A stretch of DNA of 25,441 nucleotides from positions 1 to 25,441 of the IMG/VR virus record IMGVR_UViG_3300044797_000077; one strand, given 5' to 3'. Source of the DNA: a virus. Shown here in pieces: positions 6,118-14,981 of this stretch (the stretch's first letter is position 1; each line of letters starts with the position of its first letter). The notes below the pieces were generated by a model that was not told the DNA's origin, ran no database searches, and saw only the letters and a program-made list of their open reading frames with translations. The position numbers and the translations under genes are program-made.

Positions 6118-7794
6118 TTACTTATCCCCATCGCTGCCATCGGTTCCTGCTGCTTGTGGTATTGCATTATTACCAAATTGATTAGCAAAACCAACCGCTT
6201 TTCTTCGCAATGTATCTTCGCTATCTCCCGCTTGTGGTAAAAACGGTTTTACAACATTTTCAATTATTCTTGGAGAATAACGCAACTCGGACAAGCGCGC
6301 TCTCATTGCAGCTTGTGTCTGCTCCAATTCTTGCTTGTTAGCAAATTCTCCTGTTCCTTGGACATTACGGGAAACAGGCGACCAATTTGTTGATTGGCTT
6401 GGCATTGATGTTAGTCTTTGAACAAGATCGGGTTTCATTGGAATGGGTGTTTTTGTATCGCCTTTCTGTGGATGCGATATATCGGAGCGTTCTCCGCCAA
6501 CTGGAATGCCAAGACCTTGTTGCGCTCCGCGTTGCAATGCTTCTGTCCAAGAGATTGGCTTACCTGCCGTATTGGCATCGTCGAATTGCTTTTGTGCTCT
6601 ATCAAGAACCGCTTTGCGTTGCTCGGGATTAGGTCCAACCGATCTAACAGGATTTGCTTTCACTTGATAATTCATTTCCTGATCGGTTTGTGTCTTCTTC
6701 ACTTCTGCAATCTTCTCTTGGATGCCAAGTTTCATTTGCTGAAAAGCAGTGTTTGCGGTATAGTTATCGCCAAGAAGTTTCGCTTGTCTATCAAGATCTC
6801 TATCTGCAACTGTCCAAGCAGAGAGCTTGCTTTCGCCTTCCGCTCGTATCATTGCAAGATTTGCATCGAACTTGTTGTTCGCAAGTTCTCCGCGTTTGGA
6901 TAGAACTTTATATGCTTTATCCATATCATATTTCTGTGATTCTATATCATCATCAATCTGCTTATTGACAATATCTAACGCTGGATTGCCTGAACGCCTT
7001 GCAAGACCTTGCCCAAATTGCGTTAGACCGATTGTAAGAGCGTTGCCAATGTTAGCAGCCGTTCCAGCGTTTTTGAAGTATCGCTTTGGGTCAAGGCCTT
7101 TTGCATCAAGTTCATCTAATTGAGCATTGATCTTGGAGTGCATACCATCATAATCTTTGCTAACCTTGTTGCGCCGATCGGCTAATTCTTTTTGATCGTG
7201 CTCAAACTGCAAGCGTGCAATAGTGGAGTTTTCTAATAATGTTTGAGATTGCTCGGCGCGTTGGCGGTTGGCTTCTTCTTGTGCAGCGGTTGCTTCATCA
7301 AGAGATTTGATGTGCTCTGCATTGATTTTTGTCTTGTCATCAAGGTCTTTCTTGTAAGCAGAAAGGGGAACGCCTCCCGTTTGACGAGTTTGAAGAAATG
7401 AGCCTAATTCGGCTTCGCTCGGACCGCTTGCCGTTGGCTGTGCTGTTGGCTGTGCTGTTGGTGGCGGTAAAAGGTCTTTTGCATCTTTTGCAACGGGAGC
7501 GGGAACAGGCGCTGAAGCTGGCACGGAAGACTGTGGTAATCCTGCGATTGCCGTATCTGCTTGTGCTTGTGATAAAGTGCCTGCTTTGACCTGTGCCATT
7601 ACAGCAGCTTTTGCGTTTGCTGTTTCTTGTGGCGTCATTCCACTATAATTAGATGGTGGTGGAGTAGGCATCGCTGCTGGTGCCTGCTGGCTACCAATTG
7701 CTATTCCAGGGGGTTGTGCTGGTGCTGGTTGCCCGTTGGTAGCTTGCGGAAAATCAGGGTTATTCAAATCATTATTGACGTCTAATGGGTTCAT
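6118..7794 (-). CDS. Coiled-coil internal virion protein, ejection-protein candidate (558 aa)
   Basis: A Pro/Ala/Gln-rich low-complexity N-terminus (1-130) leads into a long charged helical region (about 130-250). Then comes a conserved-looking segment, GNALTIGLTQFGQGLARR (about 250-267), followed by NPALDIVNKQIDDDIESQK. That motif recurs, as far as I recall, in internal proteins of short-tailed phages. More coiled coil and a Gln-rich tail follow. There is no signal peptide. Its ATG shares one base with the stop of the S74 protein (TAATG). It probably packs inside the head or tail and leaves with the DNA together with the 868-aa partner encoded next. Alternatives are a tail-associated structural protein or a scaffold-like spacer. 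Confidence 0.6.
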   Translation of the reverse strand: MNPLDVNNDLNNPDFPQATNGQPAPAQPPGIAIGSQQAPAAMPTPPPSNYSGMTPQETANAKAAVMAQVKAGTLSQAQADTAIAGLPQSSVPASAPVPAPVAKDAKDLLPPPTAQPTAQPTASGPSEAELGSFLQTRQTGGVPLSAYKKDLDDKTKINAEHIKSLDEATAAQEEANRQRAEQSQTLLENSTIARLQFEHDQKELADRRNKVSKDYDGMHSKINAQLDELDAKGLDPKRYFKNAGTAANIGNALTIGLTQFGQGLARRSGNPALDIVNKQIDDDIESQKYDMDKAYKVLSKRGELANNKFDANLAMIRAEGESKLSAWTVADRDLDRQAKLLGDNYTANTAFQQMKLGIQEKIAEVKKTQTDQEMNYQVKANPVRSVGPNPEQRKAVLDRAQKQFDDANTAGKPISWTEALQRGAQQGLGIPVGGERSDISHPQKGDTKTPIPMKPDLVQRLTSMPSQSTNWSPVSRNVQGTGEFANKQELEQTQAAMRARLSELRYSPRIIENVVKPFLPQAGDSEDTLRRKAVGFANQFGNNAIPQAAGTDGSDGDK

Positions 7795-10700
7795 TACGAT
7801 TTCTTTCCTTCCAATTTATTGATGCGTTCATTTAGATATGCCTGCGATGCCATCATTACGGGAAGCATACCTTTGTAATCGACCATTTTTCCGTTAGGAG
7901 TATCTTTTACAAATTGCTTGCCAATTTCTGATTTTTCAATATCCTGTGCCATCACACCAGTCCTTTGACCTGGCATAGCTCCGGGCGCATTAGGATTTTT
8001 ATATCTATAATTATATGCGTGAAGATTATTGAGAAAGTCTGCTTGCTTTTTGTAATCTTCTTTTGTATCAGTTTTCTTGTCTTCATCTGATGACAACCAT
8101 TGAGACATAGGTGTTGTTCCAGTGGTGGAATTAGCGGAGAATAATGCTTGTTGATTAGCGGGAAGATTAGCCATATTCTGCGAGTTTTGATTTAGCCATT
8201 GTTGCTTTTGGCTTTGCAAAACCATATTATTTTGTTGTCCATTGACTGTATCCATCATACCACCATTGCCGGACATATCTGCTGGATTAGGTTGTAAGAC
8301 ACCATTACCATTAGTTTGTTGTGCTTGTGCCTGTGTATAACCTCCGGGAGTAAAACCACCAGCATTCGTTATACCGCCACCAAAAACGCTTCCTTGTTGG
8401 ACACCACCAGACGAATTGGTTCCGCCAAAGGTTGGACTTGAATTATTATAGCGATTTTGACCATACGGAATAGGCATACTTGTTGGCATTGGTCTATCTG
8501 CTTGGTTTTGCGATTGCGGGTTATATCCTTGTTGTTGGAAAGGACTGGAATTGCCGGAATTATTTGCGTTGGTTTGTTGATTGGCTTGTTGAAGGAACGA
8601 TTGAATACCTTTGGAGCCAGAAGAGATAGCTTCTTTTTCTCTATCGTCGGACAGTTGCCAAGATGGTGCGTCCGATTGAACTTGGACATTATCATCAATT
8701 GGTGTTGTGGTAGTTCTAACCAAACGTTGATTGCCTTTGGAACCAGTAGTGGAATCCACTGCATTACCTGCCGTCGAGCCAGCCAAACCGCCTACTACTC
8801 CACCTAAAACACCACCAATTGCAGTGCCTACACCTGGAAAGATTAGAGTTCCAAGAGCAGCACCACCAGCAGCGCCAGCAGCAGCACCACCAGCACCTCC
8901 AAGTTTTGCTCCAAGACTGCCATCCGTGTTAGCTTGTCCGGGAGTTCCGACTACTTTGGTTGTTGTTTGAGGTGCGCTTGATTGAGTAATGGGCGAAGAA
9001 GAAGAATTTGAGCTTTGTAGGCTGGAATCATCTTCTTTGAGATTATCTAAAAATGATTGAAGCATCGGATTGCCACCCTCAATACCTGTTTTTAGATTTT
9101 CATCGGATGAAGTGTCATCACCACTATCATCGGGATAATTGCCGGGAGTTGAACTTGTATTACCTGTGAATTGTCCGGGACCATTTACAACGGTGCCTCC
9201 TGAACTATTGAAGGTTCCACCACCATTAGAGAAAGAACCTCCTGTTGCTGGGTTCTGTCCAGCATAAGGATTAGAATTGAGTGAATTGAGACCATATCCA
9301 GTACCAGCACCAACCGCCGACATAAAGGAACCAACAAGATTAGTATTATTACTCGCAGCATTTGCATATGCATTGGCATTGATCTGGTTATTACCAAGAT
9401 TTTGCTGCACGGCTAATTGTTCCGCAGATAGATCAGCAGCGCGATTGCTTTCTGATATACCGGTTTCAGCACCAAGAAGAGCATCGGTTTGATCGGCATT
9501 GAGAGTGGCGTTTTGTAATGTCATCTGTTGATTGGCGAGATCGCTTTGTTGCTGATTTGCGATGTTATTGTTCGTCATCGTATTCATCGCACTAGCATTA
9601 TAGACATCCGCTGCTTGTTGATTATTGAGATTTTGCATACCAAACTGATTTTGAGCATTCATATTGTTCGTAATCATTTGGTTGTTATAGCCAAGATTGG
9701 CTATATTGGTTGTATTGGCTGCCGTCGCATTCTGACTTGCCATATTGTTTTGAGCGGTAAGATTAGCAAGGTTCATTCCTTGTGTGAGACCAGCATTCGT
9801 TGTATTGGCTGCTTGTTGATTATTGACATTCGTAGTAGCCATATTTTGCGAAAGATTGGCATTGAATTGATTGTTAGTGTTCGCATTGTTCGCATTCAAT
9901 ACATTGGTTGCTTGTTGTTGCTGGCTGTTCTGGCTAATCATCGAATTAGCGTTTTGCATATTAGCCAATGCCACTGCATTAGAATTATTTGCATTTGTCG
10001 TTGCAGCCTGTTGCGCTTGTGCAGAGTTTTGCAATAAGGCGCCTTGTGCAAGATTTGCATTGAGATTATTTGTATTTTGATTGAGTTGCGCTTGGGTGAT
10101 ATTGAGATTTTGCAATTGACTATTGGCTGTGCCAGCAACATTGCCAACCGTATTCTCTGCGGTATTTACTTCTTGTTGTCTCGCAAGGCTTTGATTTGCA
10201 GCAAGATTTTGTTGCGCCGATGCTGCTTGTTCTGCTGCTTGTCTTTGAGCAAGTGCTGTATTAGCTGCACCTCTTTGAGAGCCAATTTGAGCAAGTTGAT
10301 TTGCAACTTGTTGTTGTTCTCCTTGTTGTAATTGAATACCTGCAACCGATGGTGCCGTGCCATTGACAACATTTTGTAATTGTTGAATATTTTGTTGTTG
10401 GTCGTTTTGAAAGACTGTTGGATTGGCAATTGTAGCACCGTTGGTTTGTGCATAACCACTTTGCGCTGCTTGCATTTGTGCTGCTCTTGCTTGCGCTGCC
10501 TGTGCTTGCGCTGCTTGTGCGGTTGCCAATTGTGCGGACGCTGCTTGCCCTTGCGCTGCTTGCATCGATGCTGCATTGCCCGTTATAGCTTGCCCATTGA
10601 TAGAGTTGCCGTTCTGTGCTGTGCCTGTGATTGCTTGTCCTGTTGCTGGATTTACCTGTGCAACTTGTTGATAATTTCCTTGTGCAGCATTTGCATTAGC

Positions 10701-11087
10701 ATTGCCTTGCGGAATAACTTGAAGGTTATTATTGATACCATTCCAAATCTGATTTAGACCAAAGTTGCCATCATTAGTACCACCAAGAACAGCATTAGCA
10801 CCGCCCGTCGTTCCTGTTAGTTCTCCGTTGGCATTGATTGGAAGATTATTGGCTTGATATATACCAAGACCTAAAAGACCTGGATTTTGTCCCGCTCCGC
10901 CCGTGCCTTGCGGAATGCCATTATCAAATGTTTGGGTTGGAACAGGCATTTGAGTAGAACCACCAGTAGTAGTAGGGTTAGTGATCTGCCCAGTGGCTGG
11001 ATTGATAGTTCCTGTTGTGGTAGAGCCATTAGGGTTCAATTGATCTACGTTGTAGCTTGGTTTTGCTCCGCTATTCATTTGTGGCAT
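7794..11087 (-). CDS. Asn/Gln-rich virion protein with C-terminal S74 intramolecular chaperone domain (1097 aa)
   Basis: Residues about 100-610 are extremely rich in Asn, Gln and Ala (runs such as NANNANTNNQFNANL). The C-terminal ~98 residues match the peptidase S74 / endosialidase-type chaperone: SDEDKK at S1000-K1005, FLNNLHAYNYRYK, TGVMAQDIEK, MVDYKGMLPVMMASQAYLNERI, then a short coiled coil. In that family Ser and the Lys five residues later form a dyad that cuts the chaperone off after trimer folding, and both are present here. Two earlier copies of the start motif occur at S661-K666 (SDENLK) and S813-K818 (SDDREK), each followed by a similar QSFL segment but without the rest of the domain. 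A glycine-zipper hydrophobic stretch lies at about 720-777. It has a good Shine-Dalgarno (AAGGA). It is likely a trimeric tail or fibre protein, though its place before the ejection genes would also allow an internal role. Confidence 0.8.
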   Translation of the reverse strand: MPQMNSGAKPSYNVDQLNPNGSTTTGTINPATGQITNPTTTGGSTQMPVPTQTFDNGIPQGTGGAGQNPGLLGLGIYQANNLPINANGELTGTTGGANAVLGGTNDGNFGLNQIWNGINNNLQVIPQGNANANAAQGNYQQVAQVNPATGQAITGTAQNGNSINGQAITGNAASMQAAQGQAASAQLATAQAAQAQAAQARAAQMQAAQSGYAQTNGATIANPTVFQNDQQQNIQQLQNVVNGTAPSVAGIQLQQGEQQQVANQLAQIGSQRGAANTALAQRQAAEQAASAQQNLAANQSLARQQEVNTAENTVGNVAGTANSQLQNLNITQAQLNQNTNNLNANLAQGALLQNSAQAQQAATTNANNSNAVALANMQNANSMISQNSQQQQATNVLNANNANTNNQFNANLSQNMATTNVNNQQAANTTNAGLTQGMNLANLTAQNNMASQNATAANTTNIANLGYNNQMITNNMNAQNQFGMQNLNNQQAADVYNASAMNTMTNNNIANQQQSDLANQQMTLQNATLNADQTDALLGAETGISESNRAADLSAEQLAVQQNLGNNQINANAYANAASNNTNLVGSFMSAVGAGTGYGLNSLNSNPYAGQNPATGGSFSNGGGTFNSSGGTVVNGPGQFTGNTSSTPGNYPDDSGDDTSSDENLKTGIEGGNPMLQSFLDNLKEDDSSLQSSNSSSSPITQSSAPQTTTKVVGTPGQANTDGSLGAKLGGAGGAAAGAAGGAALGTLIFPGVGTAIGGVLGGVVGGLAGSTAGNAVDSTTGSKGNQRLVRTTTTPIDDNVQVQSDAPSWQLSDDREKEAISSGSKGIQSFLQQANQQTNANNSGNSSPFQQQGYNPQSQNQADRPMPTSMPIPYGQNRYNNSSPTFGGTNSSGGVQQGSVFGGGITNAGGFTPGGYTQAQAQQTNGNGVLQPNPADMSGNGGMMDTVNGQQNNMVLQSQKQQWLNQNSQNMANLPANQQALFSANSTTGTTPMSQWLSSDEDKKTDTKEDYKKQADFLNNLHAYNYRYKNPNAPGAMPGQRTGVMAQDIEKSEIGKQFVKDTPNGKMVDYKGMLPVMMASQAYLNERINKLEGKKS
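8010..8095 (-). other. S74 cleavage motif and start of chaperone domain (third and intact copy)
   Basis: Codons for S1000-D1001-x-x-x-K1005 start at 8090 and are followed by the FLNN and YNYRYK strands. By analogy with endosialidase chaperones, peptide cleavage would occur just before S1000 and release a C-terminal fragment of about 98 residues. Confidence 0.7.
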
Positions 11088-11112
11088 ATTTGTTCCTTGT
11101 AATTATGTACTT

Positions 11113-14100
11113 TTATAGCCTGCTAAATCGTTTTCTACTCGGAAGACGATTACCCTTATCCTTCAATTGAATTTCCAATGTCAAAACCGATAAGGACATT
11201 GCTTGACCGGGTGATTGCTCATTGTCTGAAAATTGAAAACGCACGGCAGTACATTTGGTATCAATATCAAAACAGAAGTTATAGACACTATCGCCATAGT
11301 ATCCGCCACCAAAATAAGGATCGGCGCCATAGGTAGTGGCAGTTCCGTAATTGGTTGTTGGTCCCGTTCCAAGTGCCGTATCAACAATCACACTCTCATA
11401 ATCTTTGAAGGATGTTTCATAATCGAAACCAATCGCACAAGAAAGATTATGAGTAGAGAAATAGGAACCAAGGAGATATGCTTTGCAGACACGCATATAC
11501 CCATTGATAACGGAAGGTGTGATCCAAGCCGTTGTTAGAGATAACGGATAGAACGCGCCATTGTCGTTATAAGTAGATGTCTGTTGAATATGAACGCTGC
11601 CATTTGGATTGGCAAAGACGAATAGATTGTTATTACCAAGATAAATATCGCTATCGATTGCGGTATGATTCGTGAATTTTTTCCAAGTATCATAAAAGTA
11701 ATCATAGACGATTGCGATATCGGTTGAAGTTGTTTGGAAGATTACCCATTGCGGAGGAACAACGGTTGCGGATTTGACAGGAACAAAGGATGATCCCCAG
11801 AAGCCAATTGCTGGTGCTCCCTTCAATGAAACATTGTGTCCTTGATCCAAAAGATATATACCTCCGTTCGGAGCTTGAAAAAACATTCCTTGTGGGATTG
11901 AGGCAATTGAGTTTTGATTGTAGCAACCGACATCCGATGGTATTTGCGTAGGATCGCCAAAGTCGGAGTTTTGTCCATTTGCGTCTGGACCTTGCCCTTG
12001 AAGATAGAATATACCATTCTGGCAAAAGATAATTAGACATTGTCCAAGAACGCCAAGAGCCGTAATTACTCCAACGCGAGGATCGATATCAATCGTTAGC
12101 TCGGCGCAAAACTGTGCCGGTGTATTTGGAATGATTTGTTGTGTGTATTGAATGCGATTAGGCATTTCATTGGAAACAACGAAAAGGCGACTTGCATATG
12201 ATGTGATCAGACGGACCGAAGGAGGTGCAACATTTTCAAGGGTTGTTGGCGCTCCAACAACATCCGGTTGCGTATATAAAAGAGCATTAGATTGTAAAGA
12301 AGCATCGGATTGTGTGCTTGTGAATGTAATGCTATCTTGCGTTGGATCATTATACTTCGGAAGAAGAGCCGAGCTATCGCGATAGAATAAGGTGCCGTTC
12401 GCAATCGTCCGATAAAAAACAACCTTGACATTGGTTTTACCTGTCAAGCGAAGCATTGGTGCGGTGATTGTTGCTTGATTCGTTGTTCCTGAATTGAAAG
12501 CAGTAGAGATCGAAATTGATGGTGTGCTTATGGCAGTGTCTGCATTATTGTCAGCGCTCTCATATGTGATGATCCAATCATAGGTCCCAGTTCCAAGATT
12601 GCCACCAGTGCCAGAAGTTGAAACGCTTGCGCCTTCGGGATATTGATGAAAACCACATTCGAAAAACTTGCTGCCATCATATTGAAGAAGAATACCGCCA
12701 ACGGTATAAAGGGAGTTATTGAATGTTGCAGAAAGGAATTGATTGCTATCGAAAAAGTCAAGCTTTGTAGAATGCACTCCAAGAAGACCAAAAACAGTTC
12801 CAAGCTCGGATATTGGAACACCATATTCGAGATTGGCAAATTTGAATATCCCTGCTGATATTGATTGACATTCAGGAAGAATATAATCGGAGTTTTGTAT
12901 AACTCCACCCGATAGACTTGGAAGCATCTTTGCTATCGTATTGCCGTATTGGTCAAGAGTGAAATATGTTGGTTGAAGAGCAGATTGAAAGACAACATTG
13001 AGCAGAATGGTATTGTTATAATAGAATGGCTTGGATGCCAATCCTAATGCTCTTTTGAAAACGCTTGTTGTGCCAACGGTTCCAGATGTTGAGATCGTGT
13101 TCTGATAGATAACATTATTATACACACCACCAACTACGTTGCCCATTGCCTCGGCATAAATATTACCATTGATTGATACGATCGCTGTTAGAACTCCCGT
13201 TGATTGACTGATGGTAGTTGTCGCAGCAACAAGAGAAGATAGCGAAGAAGTATAGATTGCGGTTTTAGCCTGATCGTTGTTGTTAGCGTCCGAAAAGGAA
13301 ACATACACATTGTTAGAAAGATCACTACCAACATTGATACAGCCAATGGGTGAGGCTCCAATTGTAGAGACCTGGACTTGTTGAGCGATTTGCATTGACG
13401 AATTGACTTGGACCAACTGAACTGTTGTGCTCGTATAAAATGCGATATACAGACTACCAGCAATAACAGCAGCATCATAGTAAGCAGGATCGGAAAGACC
13501 ATTCAAGAGAATATTTACATAAGTCGGAACTTGGCTTGGATTGCTTGGATTGACCGTAGTAAAAAGAAGTTGTCCGCTTGCATTCACAAAGAGAATGACA
13601 ATTTGATTTCCAAAAGGAAGCGTCTTTGGTCTGACATTGGCAGAAGGGCAATTAGTGTAAAGAATACTGTCATTGAGAATTATATTTCCAACCGTTGCGT
13701 CTAAAACAGAATAGCGAAGCGATCCTCTGGTATCCTCCCAAGCATATACCTCTATTCCGTTGAGTGAGGCAAAATCAGGTGAAAGTTGCTGGTTGTTGTT
13801 CGCTACGATTCCTTCGCCCGACACAATAACCGATCTTGCGGTTCCTCGATTTAGCCATTGATCCGTAGATTGTGAATATGAATAAGCATAAGTATTGTCG
13901 AACAGAAGCATTTCTTCTTCAAATGCATTGAGAGCAAAAGCGGAAGATATAGTTGAAGTAGAGCCAACAATGCCTTGACCGAGTTTCTTTGTTCCCCAGC
14001 GTTTATCTACACGTCCAGTTTTAGTGAAGATACCATTTTGCAAATCATAGAGCTTATTTGCTGGTAATTGAAAAGGATCGCTTTTTGTATCAACCCCTAC

Positions 14101-14133
14101 GCCAAGTGGAATCGGATATAACTGATATGGCAT
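11113..14133 (-). CDS. Tail hub / DNA-stabilisation protein, P22 gp10- or T7 gp12-like (1006 aa)
   Basis: The N-terminus has the pattern LGVGVDTKSDPFQLPANKL, followed by LQNGIFTKTGRVDKRWG (about residues 10-48). I know it from short-tail hub or nozzle proteins of podoviruses, where the ordered N-terminal arm precedes a large beta-propeller. The rest is beta-rich with repeating strand motifs and ends in a basic tail (NRLPSRKRFSRL). Length exceeds P22 gp10 (about 470 aa) and T7 gp12 (about 790 aa), so an extra beta domain is likely. Its ATG overlaps the stop of the glycine-rich gene by one base. It would close the head after packaging and hold fibres. The family assignment rests on the N-terminal pattern and on position beside adaptor and fibres. 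Confidence 0.7.
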   Translation of the reverse strand: MPYQLYPIPLGVGVDTKSDPFQLPANKLYDLQNGIFTKTGRVDKRWGTKKLGQGIVGSTSTISSAFALNAFEEEMLLFDNTYAYSYSQSTDQWLNRGTARSVIVSGEGIVANNNQQLSPDFASLNGIEVYAWEDTRGSLRYSVLDATVGNIILNDSILYTNCPSANVRPKTLPFGNQIVILFVNASGQLLFTTVNPSNPSQVPTYVNILLNGLSDPAYYDAAVIAGSLYIAFYTSTTVQLVQVNSSMQIAQQVQVSTIGASPIGCINVGSDLSNNVYVSFSDANNNDQAKTAIYTSSLSSLVAATTTISQSTGVLTAIVSINGNIYAEAMGNVVGGVYNNVIYQNTISTSGTVGTTSVFKRALGLASKPFYYNNTILLNVVFQSALQPTYFTLDQYGNTIAKMLPSLSGGVIQNSDYILPECQSISAGIFKFANLEYGVPISELGTVFGLLGVHSTKLDFFDSNQFLSATFNNSLYTVGGILLQYDGSKFFECGFHQYPEGASVSTSGTGGNLGTGTYDWIITYESADNNADTAISTPSISISTAFNSGTTNQATITAPMLRLTGKTNVKVVFYRTIANGTLFYRDSSALLPKYNDPTQDSITFTSTQSDASLQSNALLYTQPDVVGAPTTLENVAPPSVRLITSYASRLFVVSNEMPNRIQYTQQIIPNTPAQFCAELTIDIDPRVGVITALGVLGQCLIIFCQNGIFYLQGQGPDANGQNSDFGDPTQIPSDVGCYNQNSIASIPQGMFFQAPNGGIYLLDQGHNVSLKGAPAIGFWGSSFVPVKSATVVPPQWVIFQTTSTDIAIVYDYFYDTWKKFTNHTAIDSDIYLGNNNLFVFANPNGSVHIQQTSTYNDNGAFYPLSLTTAWITPSVINGYMRVCKAYLLGSYFSTHNLSCAIGFDYETSFKDYESVIVDTALGTGPTTNYGTATTYGADPYFGGGYYGDSVYNFCFDIDTKCTAVRFQFSDNEQSPGQAMSLSVLTLEIQLKDKGNRLPSRKRFSRL

Positions 14134-14972
14134 TAGCCTCCAATCATAATCAATGTGATCTGTCCTGAACCACCTGAGCCACCATTGCCACCGGTGCCAG
14201 CAGTAGTGCCGTTGCCACCTTGACCGCCTCCTCCACCACCTGCCCCTGAATTAGCAGCAGCAGAGCCACCAACGCTCCCTGAACCAGCAGTACCGGACGC
14301 TACGCCGTTGCCACCATTGCCACCCGCTCCCCCACTGCCACCCGGACCTGCACCACCACCTGAGCCAGAACAACCACCCGAATTAGTAGTTTTGGTTCCA
14401 ACTGTTCCGGCTACACCACCTGAACCTTGACCAACGATATTGGCATTGCCGTTATTACCAGCAACACCATTGCTAGTGCCGTTAGCTCCTGGGTTATTGC
14501 CACCAGCAGCAAATAAAGTATAAGTAGGTGCAGTGCCAACACTTGGACTGGCAGAATAACAACTGACGTTGCTTCCACCTTGATAGCCATCGGTAAAAGG
14601 AGCTCCACCATAACTACCAGAGAAGCCACCTGGTTGTCCACCCGAAGCACCATAGAATGTTGCTAATGAACCAAAAGTGCTATTGCCACCTGCACTACCA
14701 GAGTTATTACCAGCAGCCCCACCTGCACCACCCGCACCGATTGCAACTGTATAAGTTGTTCCTGGAACCACGGTTATATAAACAGATGATTGGATAGATC
14801 CACCACCGCCCGCACCACCGCCACCGTTTTGAGTAGTAGTGCCTGAGCCAGAACCACCACCACCACCACCTCCTCCGCCACCATAGCCAATTAGTAGTGC
14901 TTCGGTGATACCGGCGGGTGCCGTCCATTGAGTGCTACTTGCCGTGAAAACTACTTTGCTAAAACCTGACAT
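14133..14972 (-). CDS. Glycine-rich receptor-binding adhesin candidate (279 aa)
   Basis: The first 30 residues (SKVVFTASSTQWTAPAGITEALL) lead into GYGGGGGGGGGGSGSG. The rest is dominated by Gly, Ser, Asn and Ala, and the chain ends in GSGQITLIMIGG. This matches the glycine-rich domain proteins of phages, including the tip adhesin gp38 of S16-type T4-like phages, whose core is a bundle of polyglycine type II helices with variable loops. Two Cys (about 147 and 206) lie in longer loops that could be receptor-contact segments. It has a strong Shine-Dalgarno (AAGGAAACAATG) formed by the end of the fibre gene, nine bases away. It probably sits at the tip of the fibre encoded just upstream. No homologue search was possible. 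Confidence 0.75.
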   Translation of the reverse strand: MSGFSKVVFTASSTQWTAPAGITEALLIGYGGGGGGGGGGSGSGTTTQNGGGGAGGGGSIQSSVYITVVPGTTYTVAIGAGGAGGAAGNNSGSAGGNSTFGSLATFYGASGGQPGGFSGSYGGAPFTDGYQGGSNVSCYSASPSVGTAPTYTLFAAGGNNPGANGTSNGVAGNNGNANIVGQGSGGVAGTVGTKTTNSGGCSGSGGGAGPGGSGGAGGNGGNGVASGTAGSGSVGGSAAANSGAGGGGGGQGGNGTTAGTGGNGGSGGSGQITLIMIGG

Positions 14973-14981
14973 TGTTTCCTT

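Noticed and set aside
3511-7794. Possible lysozyme or transglycosylase domain in the ejection proteins
   Set aside because: I looked for catalytic Glu-containing motifs of those families and saw no convincing match in either protein.
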